Shown one piece after another: positions 35,301 to 47,887 of a DNA stretch of 64,000 nucleotides (positions within the stretch are counted from its first letter, which is position 1; each line of letters opens with the position of its first letter). The notes under the pieces were generated by a model that had not been told where the DNA came from, did not search any database, and saw only the letters and a list, made by a program, of their open reading frames with translations. Source of the stretch: Monocercomonoides exilis (Eukaryota; Preaxostyla; Oxymonadida; Polymastigidae); the NCBI GenBank assembly GCA_001643675.2, contig LSRY02000011.1, forward strand, positions 744,001 through 808,000, written 5' to 3'. The translations under genes were made by a program, and so were the position numbers.

Positions 35301-38300
35301 TTTCATCTGCAATTAACAGAGGACCAGATATCTTCGCTTTGGGGCGATTTGCATCGAGAAAAGCAACAAAGATTGAATCGAAAATAAGAGCTGACGGGCC
35401 AGAAAATGGGAATGAGGGCAAAGAATTCCACGACGGAATCCATTCGAATCCATAGCGAAGCCGATTTAAACCATCATTTTGGTCGAGCGAACGGTCAGAA
35501 CACGGAATTATTTGCAGCAATGTGTTCTTTGTTTTGTCATATTCCATTGTTCTTCCTTGCTCCAACTTCAGTTGCAGAGCACGCATGTTTATCATTCCTT
35601 TGTAGCGATAGTCGTTTGACTCAACTTTCATAATCTCATTCACTTCTCGTGTGTCTGCAAGAGGGTGCATCACAAGTGGGTGCTGGAGGAACCCAGGAAC
35701 TTGCTTAATGGCAGCCAAGCGAATCGCGTCTTGGTGTGAAAAGTCATACAGCACAACAATTAGACGCTCCACAAAACTGCGAAATGTCAATAGTACTTCA
35801 GTGCTGCTCATGCGATTCGTCCTTCTCATTCGTCTTTGAGGCCTCGGCCGCATTCCTTTATCGTCTCCGCCATCTTCTATATCAATCCCCGAGCGCCCAT
35901 CCATTCTCATCTCATCAGCATCAACGATTTCATTTCCCGATAGATAAACACTGTGCATGTTGTGATAGGGTGTATTTCTGCCCACTCCTAACCTTGCGGT
36001 TGAATCAAAGCCGGTCTCATCATTTGACAGATTCTCTTCCTCATCAAAGTTTTCTTGTTCAAAGAATGCTAACAAATCGTCTTCATTATCGTCTTCGTCC
36101 TCGTAGCTTTCTTCCTCCTCTTCGTCGTCGTCGTCATCATCCAAATCATCGAGCTCTGATTCACTCTCGTGGATATCCTTTGTTGAGTCGCTTTGATCTG
36201 ATGCTTCAGTTATCGTGCTGAACGTGGTGAGGCTGCGAGAGGACGTGGGAAGTCCCATGTCCAGCTGCTCCGTCGCGTTGCTTATGTGTGAAATAGTTGT
36301 GCCACTAACCCATCCACTGACTGAAGATCTGCCTTCGATTTTGCTCCTTTGGCTGGTGGAATATGCTGTTGCTAGCTGCGAGCCGGCTGCTTCGTTCGGA
36401 TGCACTTTTGGCAAAAACGAAAAAACGGGAGAAGAAGGTGCTTTGATGTTTCTGGCCAACTCGGCTTTTTCGAATTCTGCTCGTTTCGATGGATCCATTT
36501 CGTCCTTTGACAACTTTGCATCATTTCTCAATGAACTGTCAACGTCGCTTCCTTTGAAGGCACTTTGGCGAATATCTTGGCTTTTCAGTCCATCTTTGGC
36601 AATTTCGTCTAACCGAAATCTTTTCTCCAAACTCATCTTATCTGAAAATCCCTTTTTCGGATCAACATTTAATTTTGAGTCTCTGTAATTCTGCATCAAG
36701 TCCTTTGCAAAATGCATCTGCTGCTTGAGTTTCCTGTGCTGCTTCCTGATCAGCTGGAGAATGAACTTTTTGTGTCTCACGAACGGGAATGGAATACGCT
36801 GGATGGACATAAGAAATGCCATGCAGTGATAGACATTCAGGTTCAGATCTTCGATGTGTGCTGTGAATGCTGACAGCTCTTCGTTCACAAAATAGTCGCT
36901 GATGACTCTCACTTTCAGCGAATATGCCAGTCGCACTGCTGCATAGAACACTTGCATCTGGACAGGATAGTTCTCCACAAAGTCAAACTGCATAAACAAG
37001 TAGCAAAACCAATGGAAGAACGTGTCGAATTCGTAGAGCGACTCCAGCGCAGATATAACTTGCTTCAGCAAAATTTTCGAGTTAGTCTTTGCAATCACCT
37101 CAGGAAGAGACCAGATGTCAGAGCCAATGTCCAAGGGGTCTTCGTTGTATATCATCCTCTCACCGCCAGATCCGACCAAGTAATGTGCAACGAATGAAGA
37201 CTCGTTGCGTGTGAGCTCAAAGCACAGCTCCTGTGCGCCTGGAACAAACTTCGACAGCAAATATGAGGGCACTTCACATCTTGTTCGGCCTTCAATGAAA
37301 GTCCCAGCAAAGTTGATCAGCTCGCTCGCAGTGAAAATGAGGAAGCGAGGCTTGTCAACAGCAATGCTCTTCATCTGCAAGGTTGGCGAATCAGATGTTA
37401 TCAGATTGGCTGCTTTGATGTAGCTCTCCAGTTCGTGCGTGATGTTCTTTGAATTGCGTATGTCGCTGAGTGAATGCATCTGCTCCAGTGTGATTGAGAT
37501 TTGCTCAAGCCCGTCAAAAAATGCGAGTGTGGATTGGTCCAAATGAATGATGTGGTGCAGCATCGCTGCTTTCACTTGGTTCATCACTTTCTGCACCTGG
37601 AAAAGCACATCGAGAAAACTGGTGATTTGCACGATCATGTTGATTGCAGAGTCGATTTCCTTCTGGTAGTCGCATGAATTCTCAGTCAGTGCGATCCCCA
37701 TGAGCTGGTGAAAGTCGTTGTTTGATTCCTCAATCAGCTTCGGGCACAGGCTTATGTCAACTGTTGGAAATGGGATGTCTGTCATACTCCATTTGCCTCT
37801 TTTCTTTTTCTTTCCTTTGCTCAGCGAAAGAGATGAATTCGATGCGTGTGAAGAACGAACAGCATATGAAGAAGAAGAAGAAGAACCAGGTGAAAGCGAT
37901 CTCTTCTCGTTTTCCCTGTGCTTGAAAATGAGCGGAAGTTTTGTAGTGGCCCATTTTTCTTCAATGTTCAGAATCTTCCTCTTCAGCACCGAAAGCTGCT
38001 CGCATTTTTCAAGCACAGTTTCAATGGCAGTTTCGCAGTCAGGGGTGCATATGTCAAAGAGCACTGACAATTCTATTTTCTTCTTCTGTGCCAATTCGAG
38101 ATAGTTATCAAATTGTGCGCTTGGTGCATGCATCTTCTTTAAGAGATCGCTCCAGTATTTCTCCTCAATCGATGTTTCTTTGATCCTGTTCATAATCTTC
38201 CACGCAACACTCCACTTCGTCAGCTGCGCCTTAAACGTGCGAAAGACCGATGTTGATGTTACTGGCTCAGTCATCGAAGATATGAAAGAGACAGACTTCT

Positions 38301-41300
38301 CAAACAGATCGAGCGGAAGATCCTCTTTTTCGAACTCGTCCCAGGTGTATTTAAAGAGCTCCTGTTTGATGTTTATGTCTGTTGACTTGATCAGGTTCCA
38401 CAGACTCGAAAGCTGCGTGACGTAGTTTTCGCACTCGTCGAAGTGGGGCAGAGGAAAATTGCTTGTGTGCGCGAATGAAGTTCTGATCTCGCCCAGGCTG
38501 GAGACTGATGCTGCGATGTCTTCGAACTCCTCTGTCAATGACTTCATCTTGCTGATGGCGTCCTCCCACGGCACTTCGTCTGTAAGTGGCGTGAACTCCT
38601 CGTCAAAGAGCTTTTCGTGGTACCGACTGATTCTTGCAATGGCTGTCCTGCCCATTGTGGATATCTCGTCCATCAGCATCTGCTCAATCACCTGGATTCG
38701 CTCTGCTGCTATGGACAGCTGGGTGCTTTTCAGTGTCTTCCACAGCTGCTCCAGCTCGACTGTGAGTGCGTTTAAGTCGTGATAGGCAACAGATGAGAAG
38801 TTTGTGAGCTGCGACAGACGAGAATTCACCAGAAGCAAGAAAGTATCAACGTTCTGCACATCTTGCAGTGCATTTCTTGTCGCATTCACCACTTCAACTT
38901 TCTGTGCAGACGACAAGTGAGTGAACGTCAGATCGAGAAAGCGCAAGATGGACGAGAGCACGTTCATCCCCCGCTGGCACTCTTGAGTGAGCCCGTTGTA
39001 CATGAATATGCAGAACGGGAGGCTCCACAGCACAGTGCGGGAAAACAGGTCCTGCTTCAGCGTCACCACGTCGATCGCCACCCACCCGAGAGGCACCCAC
39101 TGCGCAAGCTCAGACACACTCTGCTGCCACTTGTTGATCATCATCACGTGGCGGAGCCATTCGCACACGGGAGGGTTGCAGTTGCACTTGTTGATGACCC
39201 TTTTGAAGAGGTCGATCGCATCCACAACAAGATTGTCCCTCATCACAAACTTGTCTGCATTTCCGTTGTGTTTCGCGGTGGTGAGTGCAAAAGACGAAGC
39301 AACTCTAACAAGTGAAGGGGCAGAGACATTCGAAGGGAAGTAAGAAGAAGCAGTGGAGGATGAAAAAGAGGAAGAAGACGAGCTAGAAGAGAAAGAAGGC
39401 TGAGATTGGTCTCTTTGAAATCTGTCAAGTGACTTGTTCAACGAATCATAGACAACTTTAGTTTTTTTACTCTGATCAGTTATCTCATACTCAAACTCCT
39501 GATACAGAGCATCCTCGCCCGTCTCACTTGTTGCAACCTGCTTCGGATTTTTCGAGATGCCAGCGAGTTTCGTCTGGCACTGCCACTCAGCTTTCCTGTC
39601 TTCCAGCGACTCACTCACTTTAGCCAGTCTGATAAACGAGCTCGGAAAAACCGGAATTGCTGGTTCATCTCCAGCCAGGAGTGGTTTGCGCACAAAGGCT
39701 TCAAACGCCTCTTCCGGCTGCTTTGTCCACAGCGGCTCAAACAGCAGCAGCCGCTCTCTGAATTCGATGCAGCGCTTTTCGGACTCAAAGAGAACAGAAG
39801 ACAGCTGAGATGTGATCTCGCTGGTCTGCTCAACATCGTCCAGCTCAACAAGATTGCCCAGGTTTTCCATCATTTCGTCGAACAAGGCCACAAAATTGAT
39901 GCGATTGGGCAGGCTGCGACCAGCTGAATGCAACGCGACTGTTGGAAGCGATGAGGACATGGAGGAAGAAGAGGAAGAAATGAGCGGGGTGCCGAGTGTT
40001 GGGGTGGATGCGTAGTTCTGTTTAGGAGTGAGAGGCATCTGCAGAGAAGAGGTGAAGGCGGTGGAGAGGTCGAGTGTGCGGGGGGAGGAAGTGTTTGACG
40101 GTATAATCAAACCAGACGGAGGTGTCATAGTGGAAGACATGGGTGAAGACATCATTGCCACAGAATTCTGTAAGGAAGAGGAAGAAGACACGTGGAACTG
40201 TGCGGAAAACGTCGAAAGCGGAGTCGCCGATGCGTCTTCTGAAGCTGCTCTGGATGCAGCGACAGAGCCAGGGGCCATCGTGGGTGTGATTGGGAGCGAG
40301 GGCACTTCAGCGCTGTTAACTGAGTGGAATCCGAAGCAGAGCTGGCCTCCCGAAATGAGGAGCGGGATTTGAATCAAGGCGCGGTTGGAGCGGATGCTGT
40401 TGAGGATGTTCTGCAAAGTGAGGTTGACGGAGTTGATGAGTGTGGTGCGGAGGTTGTCGAAGAGCTGCCGGCTGATCATCTGCAGCGCGCTATCGTCGAC
40501 CTGCTCTCTTTCTAAATAGAGCAGCATGTTCTGCCGCATCGTGTGCAGCCGCTTCTCAAACAGCTCCTTCTCTTCCATCATCCTTCTGGGAATGGTCTTT
40601 GTTAGCTCCATGAATGAATCCTCCGTCAAAATCTCTGCCGGCATCGTTGACACCAGCGAGTTCTGCAGCGTCGTCAGCTCGTTGTTGTATGCTGCTCTGA
40701 GCGACGACAAGTAGCCCAGCTCCTTCAGCAGGGACTTGATGGCGTCGAGGCAGTGCGAGGCAAATGCCTGGAGATCTGGGTCAGACCAGGTGATCTGCTT
40801 CAGCCCGCGTTCCACACAGCCGACGACGAGGTTCACGCGCATCCGCAGGCACATCCGCATCAGCTGGCTGGACGAGGACATGAAGGACTTGTACTCGGTC
40901 AGGAAAAACACAAACCGCTGGCGCTGGTAGAAGAGCTGCGTCATCGTCTTCGCGATGGTTAGTGCGTGTGGAGTGACTTGTGAGTGCAGAGATTTCACAA
41001 TGCGGAATGTGGAGAGCAGCCAGTAGTAGTCACCAAGTGGCACATAAATAGACATCGGGTCGCTGTGATCGCGCAGCACAAACACAGTTTCGCCGAACTG
41101 GTCGCGCCGCAGCAGCTCCAGCTGCTCCATCCACGCAAACAGCCTGCTCTGAAAGGAAGAGGAAAGGGCGCTGTGGAGTTCAGAGAAACGCCGGTGCACG
41201 GAGATAAGCTCAGCAGCGAAGAGGGCAAAAAGCTTGGCGTTGGAGCTTTCGGCGTAGAAGATGCTGTAGGTGGATGAAAAAGTGCCTGGAAGGGCGTGGA

Positions 41301-44300
41301 AGGCAGGGTGGGCAGAGGAAGAAGGAGAGACAGGAGAAGAAGAGAAAAGAAGGGTGCAGCCGGAGAAGAGATGGTTGTCTGTGTGTTGTTTGGATGGGGA
41401 ATATGGTGATTGAGATTGAGACTGAGGTACAGTTGCTGACGCAGAAGAAGAAGATGATGATGATGATGATGATGATGATGAAGATGTTAACAGCTGAGGA
41501 GCTGAAAGAGAAGTAGTAGAAGAAGACATCAATGGGGCAAAAGTGGTGTGGATGTCAGCAAAGTTGTCACCTGTTGTTGAATTAGAGGCAGAAGACATGT
41601 TTGGCGATGTATCAGGCGTGGCGCTGGCGCTGAAGGGGATGTTTTTGAGATCGAGCGAGTTGAGCGAGAAAGGAGGGCTGGAAATAGATGAAGCAGGTGA
41701 TTTGGAGGGAAAATGGCTGGAGTTGGATTTTTCGTGCTCGTGCTTGTGTTCGTGTTCGTGTTCGTGTTCTTCTTTGTGTTCATTTTCGATGGATGGACTG
41801 GTTGTCTCGTTGACAAGTGGGATGGAATCTGATTGGTTATTGTCTAAGAATTTAGAGTATGTGAATGTGAATATATATTGGATGCATATTTATATGAAAT
41901 CATTCCATTATTTCAAAGAAAGCATCAAAAAAAAAAGACAAAAAATAAATACAAAGAAAAAAACAGTCTAATCCATTCAAACCTTCCATTCCATTCGCCT
42001 CCTTCTGTGCTGCTGCTCTTCCCTGAGCATTCTTCTCTGCTTTTTTCTTCTCTTCTTTCTCTGCCTTCAGCTTTTGCAGCTCGTTTTGCGTATCAACCGG
42101 ATAAGGCAGCGACTCCAGTGTATGCAACAACGCCAGCATTAACTCAGAATTCGCCAGCAAAATCTTCAGACCCAAAATTTGAGCAAACATTGCAGGTAAA
42201 TTCGGGAGCAACGGCGGCTCGTCAAGTATTTTCCTGTAATCTGCTGTGATTCTGTTGCAGATCGAGTCAAACGGCGCAATAATCGTCTCCCTCCGCTTCA
42301 TAATCGAGTAAAAAATTATTGGGTTCCGGAAAAACGGGGAAATAGAGCTCATGATGGCAGCAAAGTCCCTCACAGACACAGCTGCCTCGAGAGCAGTGAG
42401 CACAGCGAATGAGATGTTCTGGGCAGTCTCAGTAACCGTCGTGAAGATCTTCTTCAGCTTGTCGGGACGGAAAACAGAGTCAAAAACATCGCTGCCTTGT
42501 TTTGTACCGATGATGTGGGGCAGAAGCTTCGTGTGTGCAAAGAGAAAGGGGGTGGATGTGGGAAGAAGAGAAGAGGAGGAGGAAGAAGAAGAAGAGAAGG
42601 AAGAAGAAGAGGAGGAGGAGGAAGAAGAAGCCGATGGACCAATAGTTGAGCGATAAGCAGAAGTAGCAACAGATGAAGACGACGAAAGAGAATAAAGTGA
42701 ATACAAATCAGATCTGAACGGGTCAACCGTCTTTCTCGCAATATGCAGTCGAAATCTTGAGTTCGAATTGCCCAGCGACTGATCCTGTGTCATAGAGCTG
42801 CTTGAAAGAGGAGAATGTTTCCGGCTCGGCGGAAGTGAGTTGCTGCCCATCGCAGCAGGCACCCCCGTCGCGAACGAGATGCCTGCGCCTTCCAAAGATG
42901 TGTTGTCTGTCGCAGAGACAGAAAGAGAACTGGAGAAAACAGAAAGTTTTCCGAAGTTATTTCCCGCAGAAGACGAGGCGCTCAGCGAGCTCAGCGAAAA
43001 AGGTGGGTCGTAGTCGCTTCCAGGTGAATTTGTGCGGAAGATGGACTGGCCAAACGCTTGTGACTGAGACAGAGCCTGATTCTGAGACTGACTCTGATTC
43101 TTTCCCTGTGATTGTGTCTGTGTGTTCAATGCATTTGTGCCTTGTTCTTTGCCCTGCATATACTCACTGCTGTTCTCCTTTGATGCGCGTGACTCGTCTC
43201 CTCCACTCCAATCAAGCAGCCCGCTCTGCTGCTGATAGCTCGAAGGCCAGGGACGCTTGCCCCGCAGCAGCTTCAACTTCCCAATCCTTCGCCCGCTTTT
43301 GCTCCTCCCTTGTAAATAGCCTCGGGTCTTGCTTTGACTTCTGCTTCCTGTCAGATTTCTTCCCTGTGATCTTCCCTGACTTCTTCCTTGGCTGCTGCTG
43401 CGACTGCGGGTGGCGCTGTTATTGCGGCTCATGCTTCTGCTCCTTCCTCTCCCCACGCTCTTGTGATGCCTTCCTCCTCTTCCCTTGCCCATCTTCCTCG
43501 CTTCAAACCCATCTTCCCCTTTTTCCTTCATCGATGCTGCTGCTGCTGCCGGCCCATTCTTCACCACTGCAAAGTATCTTCCTTCTGCTGCCTCCACCAC
43601 TGCATCCAACTCCTCCCCTTCTTCAATCGTGCGGCAGTTCACATGCAGCAGCGTCTTCGCAAACGATACAAAATGCCTCTGCGCCGACTCCACCTGCCTC
43701 GCAGCGGCTGTCCCTGCAAGCCCAGACGCCTTCATCTCTTCGCAGGCAGACAAGTCCCGCTGCATCTGCAGGACAATCTTCAGAACAGTGCATTGGGAGA
43801 TTAGGTTGTCCAGTGGGGCAACAAGCGACAGAATATCACGAGGAGGGCTGGCTTTGGCGTGGCTGTGCTGTTCAGAGAGCATTTCGGAGAGCGGCTTGCG
43901 TGGCGGAGGAGGAGGGGGTGTGGGGACGAAGGGGGGCCATTGGCAGATGAAGGGAGAGGAGGAGGAAGAAGATGAGGAGGAGGAGGAGGAGGAAGAGGTG
44001 GAAGAAGAAGAAGAAGATGATGATGATGATGAATGTTGTTCTGTTGAAGCCGGAGAAGCAGCAAATGCTGTTGGGATAGCTTTTGTTGTTGCAGTCACTG
44101 TTGATGTCGTGGTCGTTGTAGTGGTGGTGGTCGAAGAAGAAGTTGTAGTAGTCGTTGTTGTTGTTGTGGTTGTGGTGGTTGTTTCTGCAGGTGCTGCTGA
44201 ATTAATCATAGCAGAAACAGCAGAAGCATCAGCAGAAGCATTAGCAGAAGCAGCATTTGTTGCAGTTGTTATAGAAGTCATATTTGTGTTTGTGTTTGTA

Positions 44301-47141
44301 TTTATATTTGTTATCATTGTCGTTGTTTGTGGAGGCTGCTGCTGCTGTTGCTGCTGTTGCTGCTGTGTCGATTGCTGAAGTGAAGGTGATTCAGTTTCTA
44401 TTTTCTGTTGAGTGTTTGTTGGGGTTGATGAGGTGTTTGAGTGAGATGGCCCGTCTGTTGCAAGACGGGGCGATATGTCTGATGATGCATCACCAGTAAA
44501 GAGAGAAGAAGAAGAGGAAGAAGAGGAGGAAGAAGAAGAAGAGGAGGAGGAGGAGGAGGAGGGAGCAGACGATGAAGAGGAGGAAGAAGAGGAAGAAGAA
44601 TGTTGAGGAGTAGGAGAGCAAGAACGAGCAATGTGATGATGATGAGCATGATGATGGCTGGGCTGATGGCTGTGGTGTTGATGATGTTGTTGATGTTGAT
44701 GATGATTATGGCTATGGCTGTGATGTGAGTGATGTGGGTGAAGTGAGTTGTGGTGTGGGTGTTTCAGCAGCTGATCGGTTTCTAAGCCTTGTTCTTCTTC
44801 CTTCTCTGCTTCCTGTTGTTGTATTCGTGAATGATGATGATTATGATTATGATGATGTTTGCTGAGGTGGAAATGGCTGTGCACATCAAGCGATTTGTGC
44901 TGTTTTGGGCGTCTGTGAATTTCATTCAATTGATTTTCGGCTGATGTTTCTTGTGTCATTTTGTTGTCTGTTTGCTCATTTGATTGAACATTCGGTTGTT
45001 TGGTGTCTTTGAATGAAGAAGCATTATTCAACAATGCTTCGATGTGCTTGTTGTTTTGATGGGAATCCAAAGGGGCTGTTGGTTGGTCAGCTGACTGGAA
45101 AGAGGAACTTGCAAAGGCTGATGAAAGAGAGTGGTCTGCGGAAGCAGCTGTAGATGATGAAGGTGGATAAAGAGAAGGAGAAGGAGAATGTGAAGGTGAA
45201 GGAGGAGAAGAATGTGATTGTGATTGCGATTGTGATTGTGGTGATGATGCAGAAGCAGATAAAGCAGCAGCAGAAGAAGAAGAAGAAGAAGAATGTGAAG
45301 ACTTTCGTTCTGAATCTGACGATGTATCATTACTCTGATCAGAAGAAGAGCCAGAAGAAGAACCAGAAGAAGAAGAATCCGAGTCCAGTCCCTGTGACGA
45401 CCCCATCTGAGCAGCGCTGCTGTACCAGTTGTAAGTGTGCACAAGCCGAAACACAGCTGTCTTCAGATTGCGTGCTGCTTCCATTGCTCCATCGACTCTC
45501 AGTGCAATGTCTGGATCGTCCACAATAGGATACGCATATGTCGCCATTCCAAACTGCAGCCCTGGAAAATACTCCCTCGCCACACACTTCACTTCCTCGC
45601 TCTCAATTTCTCTTTCTCTCTCTCTTCCTCTCTTCCTCTCTCTTTCCTCTTCTCTCTCTTTCTTCCTCTGCCTCCTGCTGCTTCTCGAGCGGTGCCTTTC
45701 TCGCACTCTGCTTCCGCCTTGTCTGAACGCTCTTCGGTTCGCTTTTTCGATCTCTTTGTCTCTCTTTCTGGGCCCTTCTTCTGCGCTGCTGGTGTCTTCC
45801 TCATCGCCAATCGCCTGGAGCGGATGGAGCGTAGTCACCACAAGCTGTGTATTGTCTGCGTATTCTGAATTAATTGCGTTTTTGCCGGCATCTTTCCACA
45901 GCGTCCGCTCCCATTTCCGCTGCAACGCGTTATTCCGCATCTCGTTCAAGTGCCTCAGTGCCTCTGCGGAGAGCGGGGCGTGCCCTAAAAGGATGTGCTC
46001 TTTCGCCTTCGCAATGAAATCGCCGATGAACGTCTCGAGCATTGGGTGGAGCAGCGAAGGCTCTGATAGATACTCCCCCAAAGAGAACAGAGAGCGGAGA
46101 AATAGATGGGCAGAGCTCAGAGAACGGGGAAACTCGTACGGCAGCGTGTTGATGAAAGACAGCAGAAAAGGCGAGATCAGCTTGTATGCGCTGTTGTGTG
46201 TCTTTGCAATTTCAGCTGAGCGGGCAGCCTTTCCAAACGCACACCTCATTTTATCCTTTCTTTCCTGACTTAGACAATATGAAGGAAAAGATTTGATGTT
46301 TCTCAATGTTGTTCTAAAAACTTCTGCTCTCTTCTTCCAATATAAAATAAGTGGTATTGATCCGCCAATATGGCTGAGATAATCATAAGATGGAGGATGT
46401 ATCATTTTTTTCAAAAAAAGAAGTTGTTGATCAAATCGCTTCATCGGACGAACACACGACAATATGTCGTGACGAAAAAGTACAATTGGTATATTCTAGA
46501 GATATGCATTAATAATATTCAAATAAAATAAAAAGAAAATAATTTTTTAAATATAAAACCTTTGACAATTGTTCTTCGTCTTTGAGATCAATCATTAATC
46601 TTTCCGTTTCTTGAATAAGTTTCCTATCTGCATCTTTTTGCATTTCGCTGATAATTTTTGTAGTTGAAAAATGAGTTTCTTGTTCGTCCAATTGTCGAGA
46701 AGATTCATTATCACTTAAAGAAGGAAGAGCAACGTGTTTAAGAAAATGATTCAAATATGAAATTGCAGTTTCGTGATGAAAAGAAATTTGAGTTTTCGTT
46801 TTAATGGTTTCTTTTGTCAGTGCTGTCATTTCAAGTTTCAAAAATGATAAAACAGTATCTTTTCCAGAAAAAGTTAAAATGTTCATGGCATCCAAAGGAG
46901 GACTTTCGTTTGATACAAATATTGATTTAAATGTTACTCTTCTTATAAAAAACAATGATACGCACGATGGTTCATCAATAAATAAATCAATTGGGTCACA
47001 ATTATAAATATTAGGCGTATATTCTAAATGTATATCAGAAGAAATTCCAAATATTTTTCCTACAATTACAATAATTTCTTCTCTTGCTGATCTTTGTTTT
47101 CGTTCTTCAGTAGTAATTAAAAATTGTTCAGTAAATGCCAT
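17374..47141 (-). CDS. Giant, ATPase-degenerate dynein heavy chain (cytoplasmic dynein-1-like), three exons
   Basis: Exons 47141-46560, 46495-41983 and 41843-17374 splice in frame (introns 64 and 139 bp; donors GTTTTA, GTTTGA; acceptors CTAG, TTAG) into 9,854 residues ending TAA; known heavy chains have about 4,000-4,700. The ATG at 47141 directly follows an in-frame TAA. Dynein order is recognisable: an N-terminal domain resembling DYNC1H1 (residues 1-240); tail; linker, with the PRFLIF segment (like PRFYFVGDE) near 3198; six AAA positions; coiled-coil stalk (about 5843-5877 and 6068-6103) around a microtubule-binding-domain-like stretch; C-terminal region. At AAA1 (about 3833-3930) RYGFEW aligns with NYGFEY, but the P-loop place reads SGPLLIADEREH and Walker B reads WILFDRL without Glu. 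AAA2 keeps GYPGLGKS (4309-4316). AAA3 (FAGRPIILLDD) and AAA4 (IDTEGLNKDV) lack P-loops. Extra length is mostly Ser/Thr/Gln/His and acidic tracts. The fold assignment by eye is good; motor loss is inferred. Confidence 0.85.
26431..26601 (-). repeat. GAAGAG-type hexanucleotide tract encoding poly-serine in the dynein
   Basis: Almost pure GAAGAG repeats on plus read as TCTTCC-type serine codons on minus, giving an unbroken serine run of about 57 residues (about 6779-6836). It lies between the AAA5-like segment and the next dynein block. The repeat keeps the reading frame, being a multiple of three. Confidence 0.95.
43940..44640 (-). repeat. Cluster of trinucleotide tracts encoding Ser, Thr and Gln runs in the dynein tail
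   Basis: Within dynein exon 2, GAA/GAG, GTT/GTG and TGC/TGT-rich tracts on plus encode serine runs (43960-44030 and 44505-44605), threonine runs (44100-44185) and a glutamine run (44335-44370) on minus. A His-rich stretch follows near 44630-44760. All preserve the frame. Confidence 0.9.
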
Positions 47142-47376
47142 TTACAGAATAAGAAAATATTCAATTATAATATTATGGTAACATGAAAATTTTAAATAAT
47201 GTTATTACTGATCTGTGGAAAAAAGTTTGCATTTCTAATTATTAAAGTGTTAAGGATAATAAATTTTTATATTGCTGCTTTCAATAATAATGGCATTCGT
47301 CAATCTTGCTATTAATATTTTTAAAATGTGTTATTTTTCGAACAATTGAATAATTCTTATCTTCAATTGTTAAAGA
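47142..47376. promoter_or_regulatory. Divergent 235-bp intergenic promoter region (dynein / RPL27A)
   Basis: The dynein start (minus, 47141) and RPL27A start (plus, 47377) are back to back with only 235 bp between, so both promoters and 5' leaders must fit here. It is about 80% A+T; no TATA box or initiator can be assigned with confidence. Confidence 0.6.
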
Positions 47377-47887
47377 ATGGTGACACGTCTCCGTCAAACA
47401 CGTAAGAAGCGTGGGCAAGTTACAATGGGTTATGGTCGTGTTGGAAAACATAGAAAGCATCCTTCAGGTCGTGGAAATGTTGGTGCTTTCTCATTCCACA
47501 GAATTTTGTTTGCAAAGTACCATCCTGATTATGTGGGGAAAGTTGGACAACGCCACTTTCATCGCCTTCCAAACAGAGAATACTGTCCAACAGTTAATGT
47601 TGACACTTTATGGTCATTAGTCTCTGAACAAAAGCGTAAGAGAATCAGAAAAGGAAAGATGCCAGTCATCGATGTTGTGCGTGCTGTATGTAACTTTTAT
47701 TGAATCCATTTCGCATTTCGTATAATTTGTGTTGTAATTTTAGGGATACTTCAAAGTTCTTGGAAAAGGACGTCTTCCAAAGATCCCAGTTTGCGTTCGT
47801 GCAAGATCGTTTTCAAAAGAGGCAGCAAGGAAGATTAGAGCAACTGGAGGATTAGTTCAAATTCTTTCTCATAAAAAGAAGCAATAA
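47377..47887 (+). CDS. RPL27A: 60S ribosomal protein L27a (uL15), two exons
   Basis: Exons 47377-47685 and 47744-47887 encode 150 residues plus TAA, close to the usual 148-149. The 58-bp intron (GTATGT donor, TTTTAG acceptor, phase 0) falls after VVRA. The protein starts with [20 protein letters not shown], then [12 protein letters not shown] and HFHRLPN, all typical of eukaryotic uL15, a large-subunit protein near the exit-tunnel base. The second exon gives [12 protein letters not shown] through [15 protein letters not shown]. The TAA stop lies inside an AATAAA string (47883-47888), which might or might not act as polyadenylation signal. Divergent neighbour of the dynein gene. Confidence 0.97.

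Noticed and set aside
41900-46462. 1,520-residue minus frame as its own Ser/Thr-rich protein starting at a TTG
   Set aside because: The frame is open upstream to an acceptor at 46496 and continues downstream through a GTTTGA donor into the motor exon; its last 27 or so codons are intron sequence.
46509-47141. 210-residue minus frame as a separate small gene
   Set aside because: Residues 1-194 fit the dynein N-terminus, and a GT/AG intron joins them in phase to the next exon. The last 16 codons are intron.
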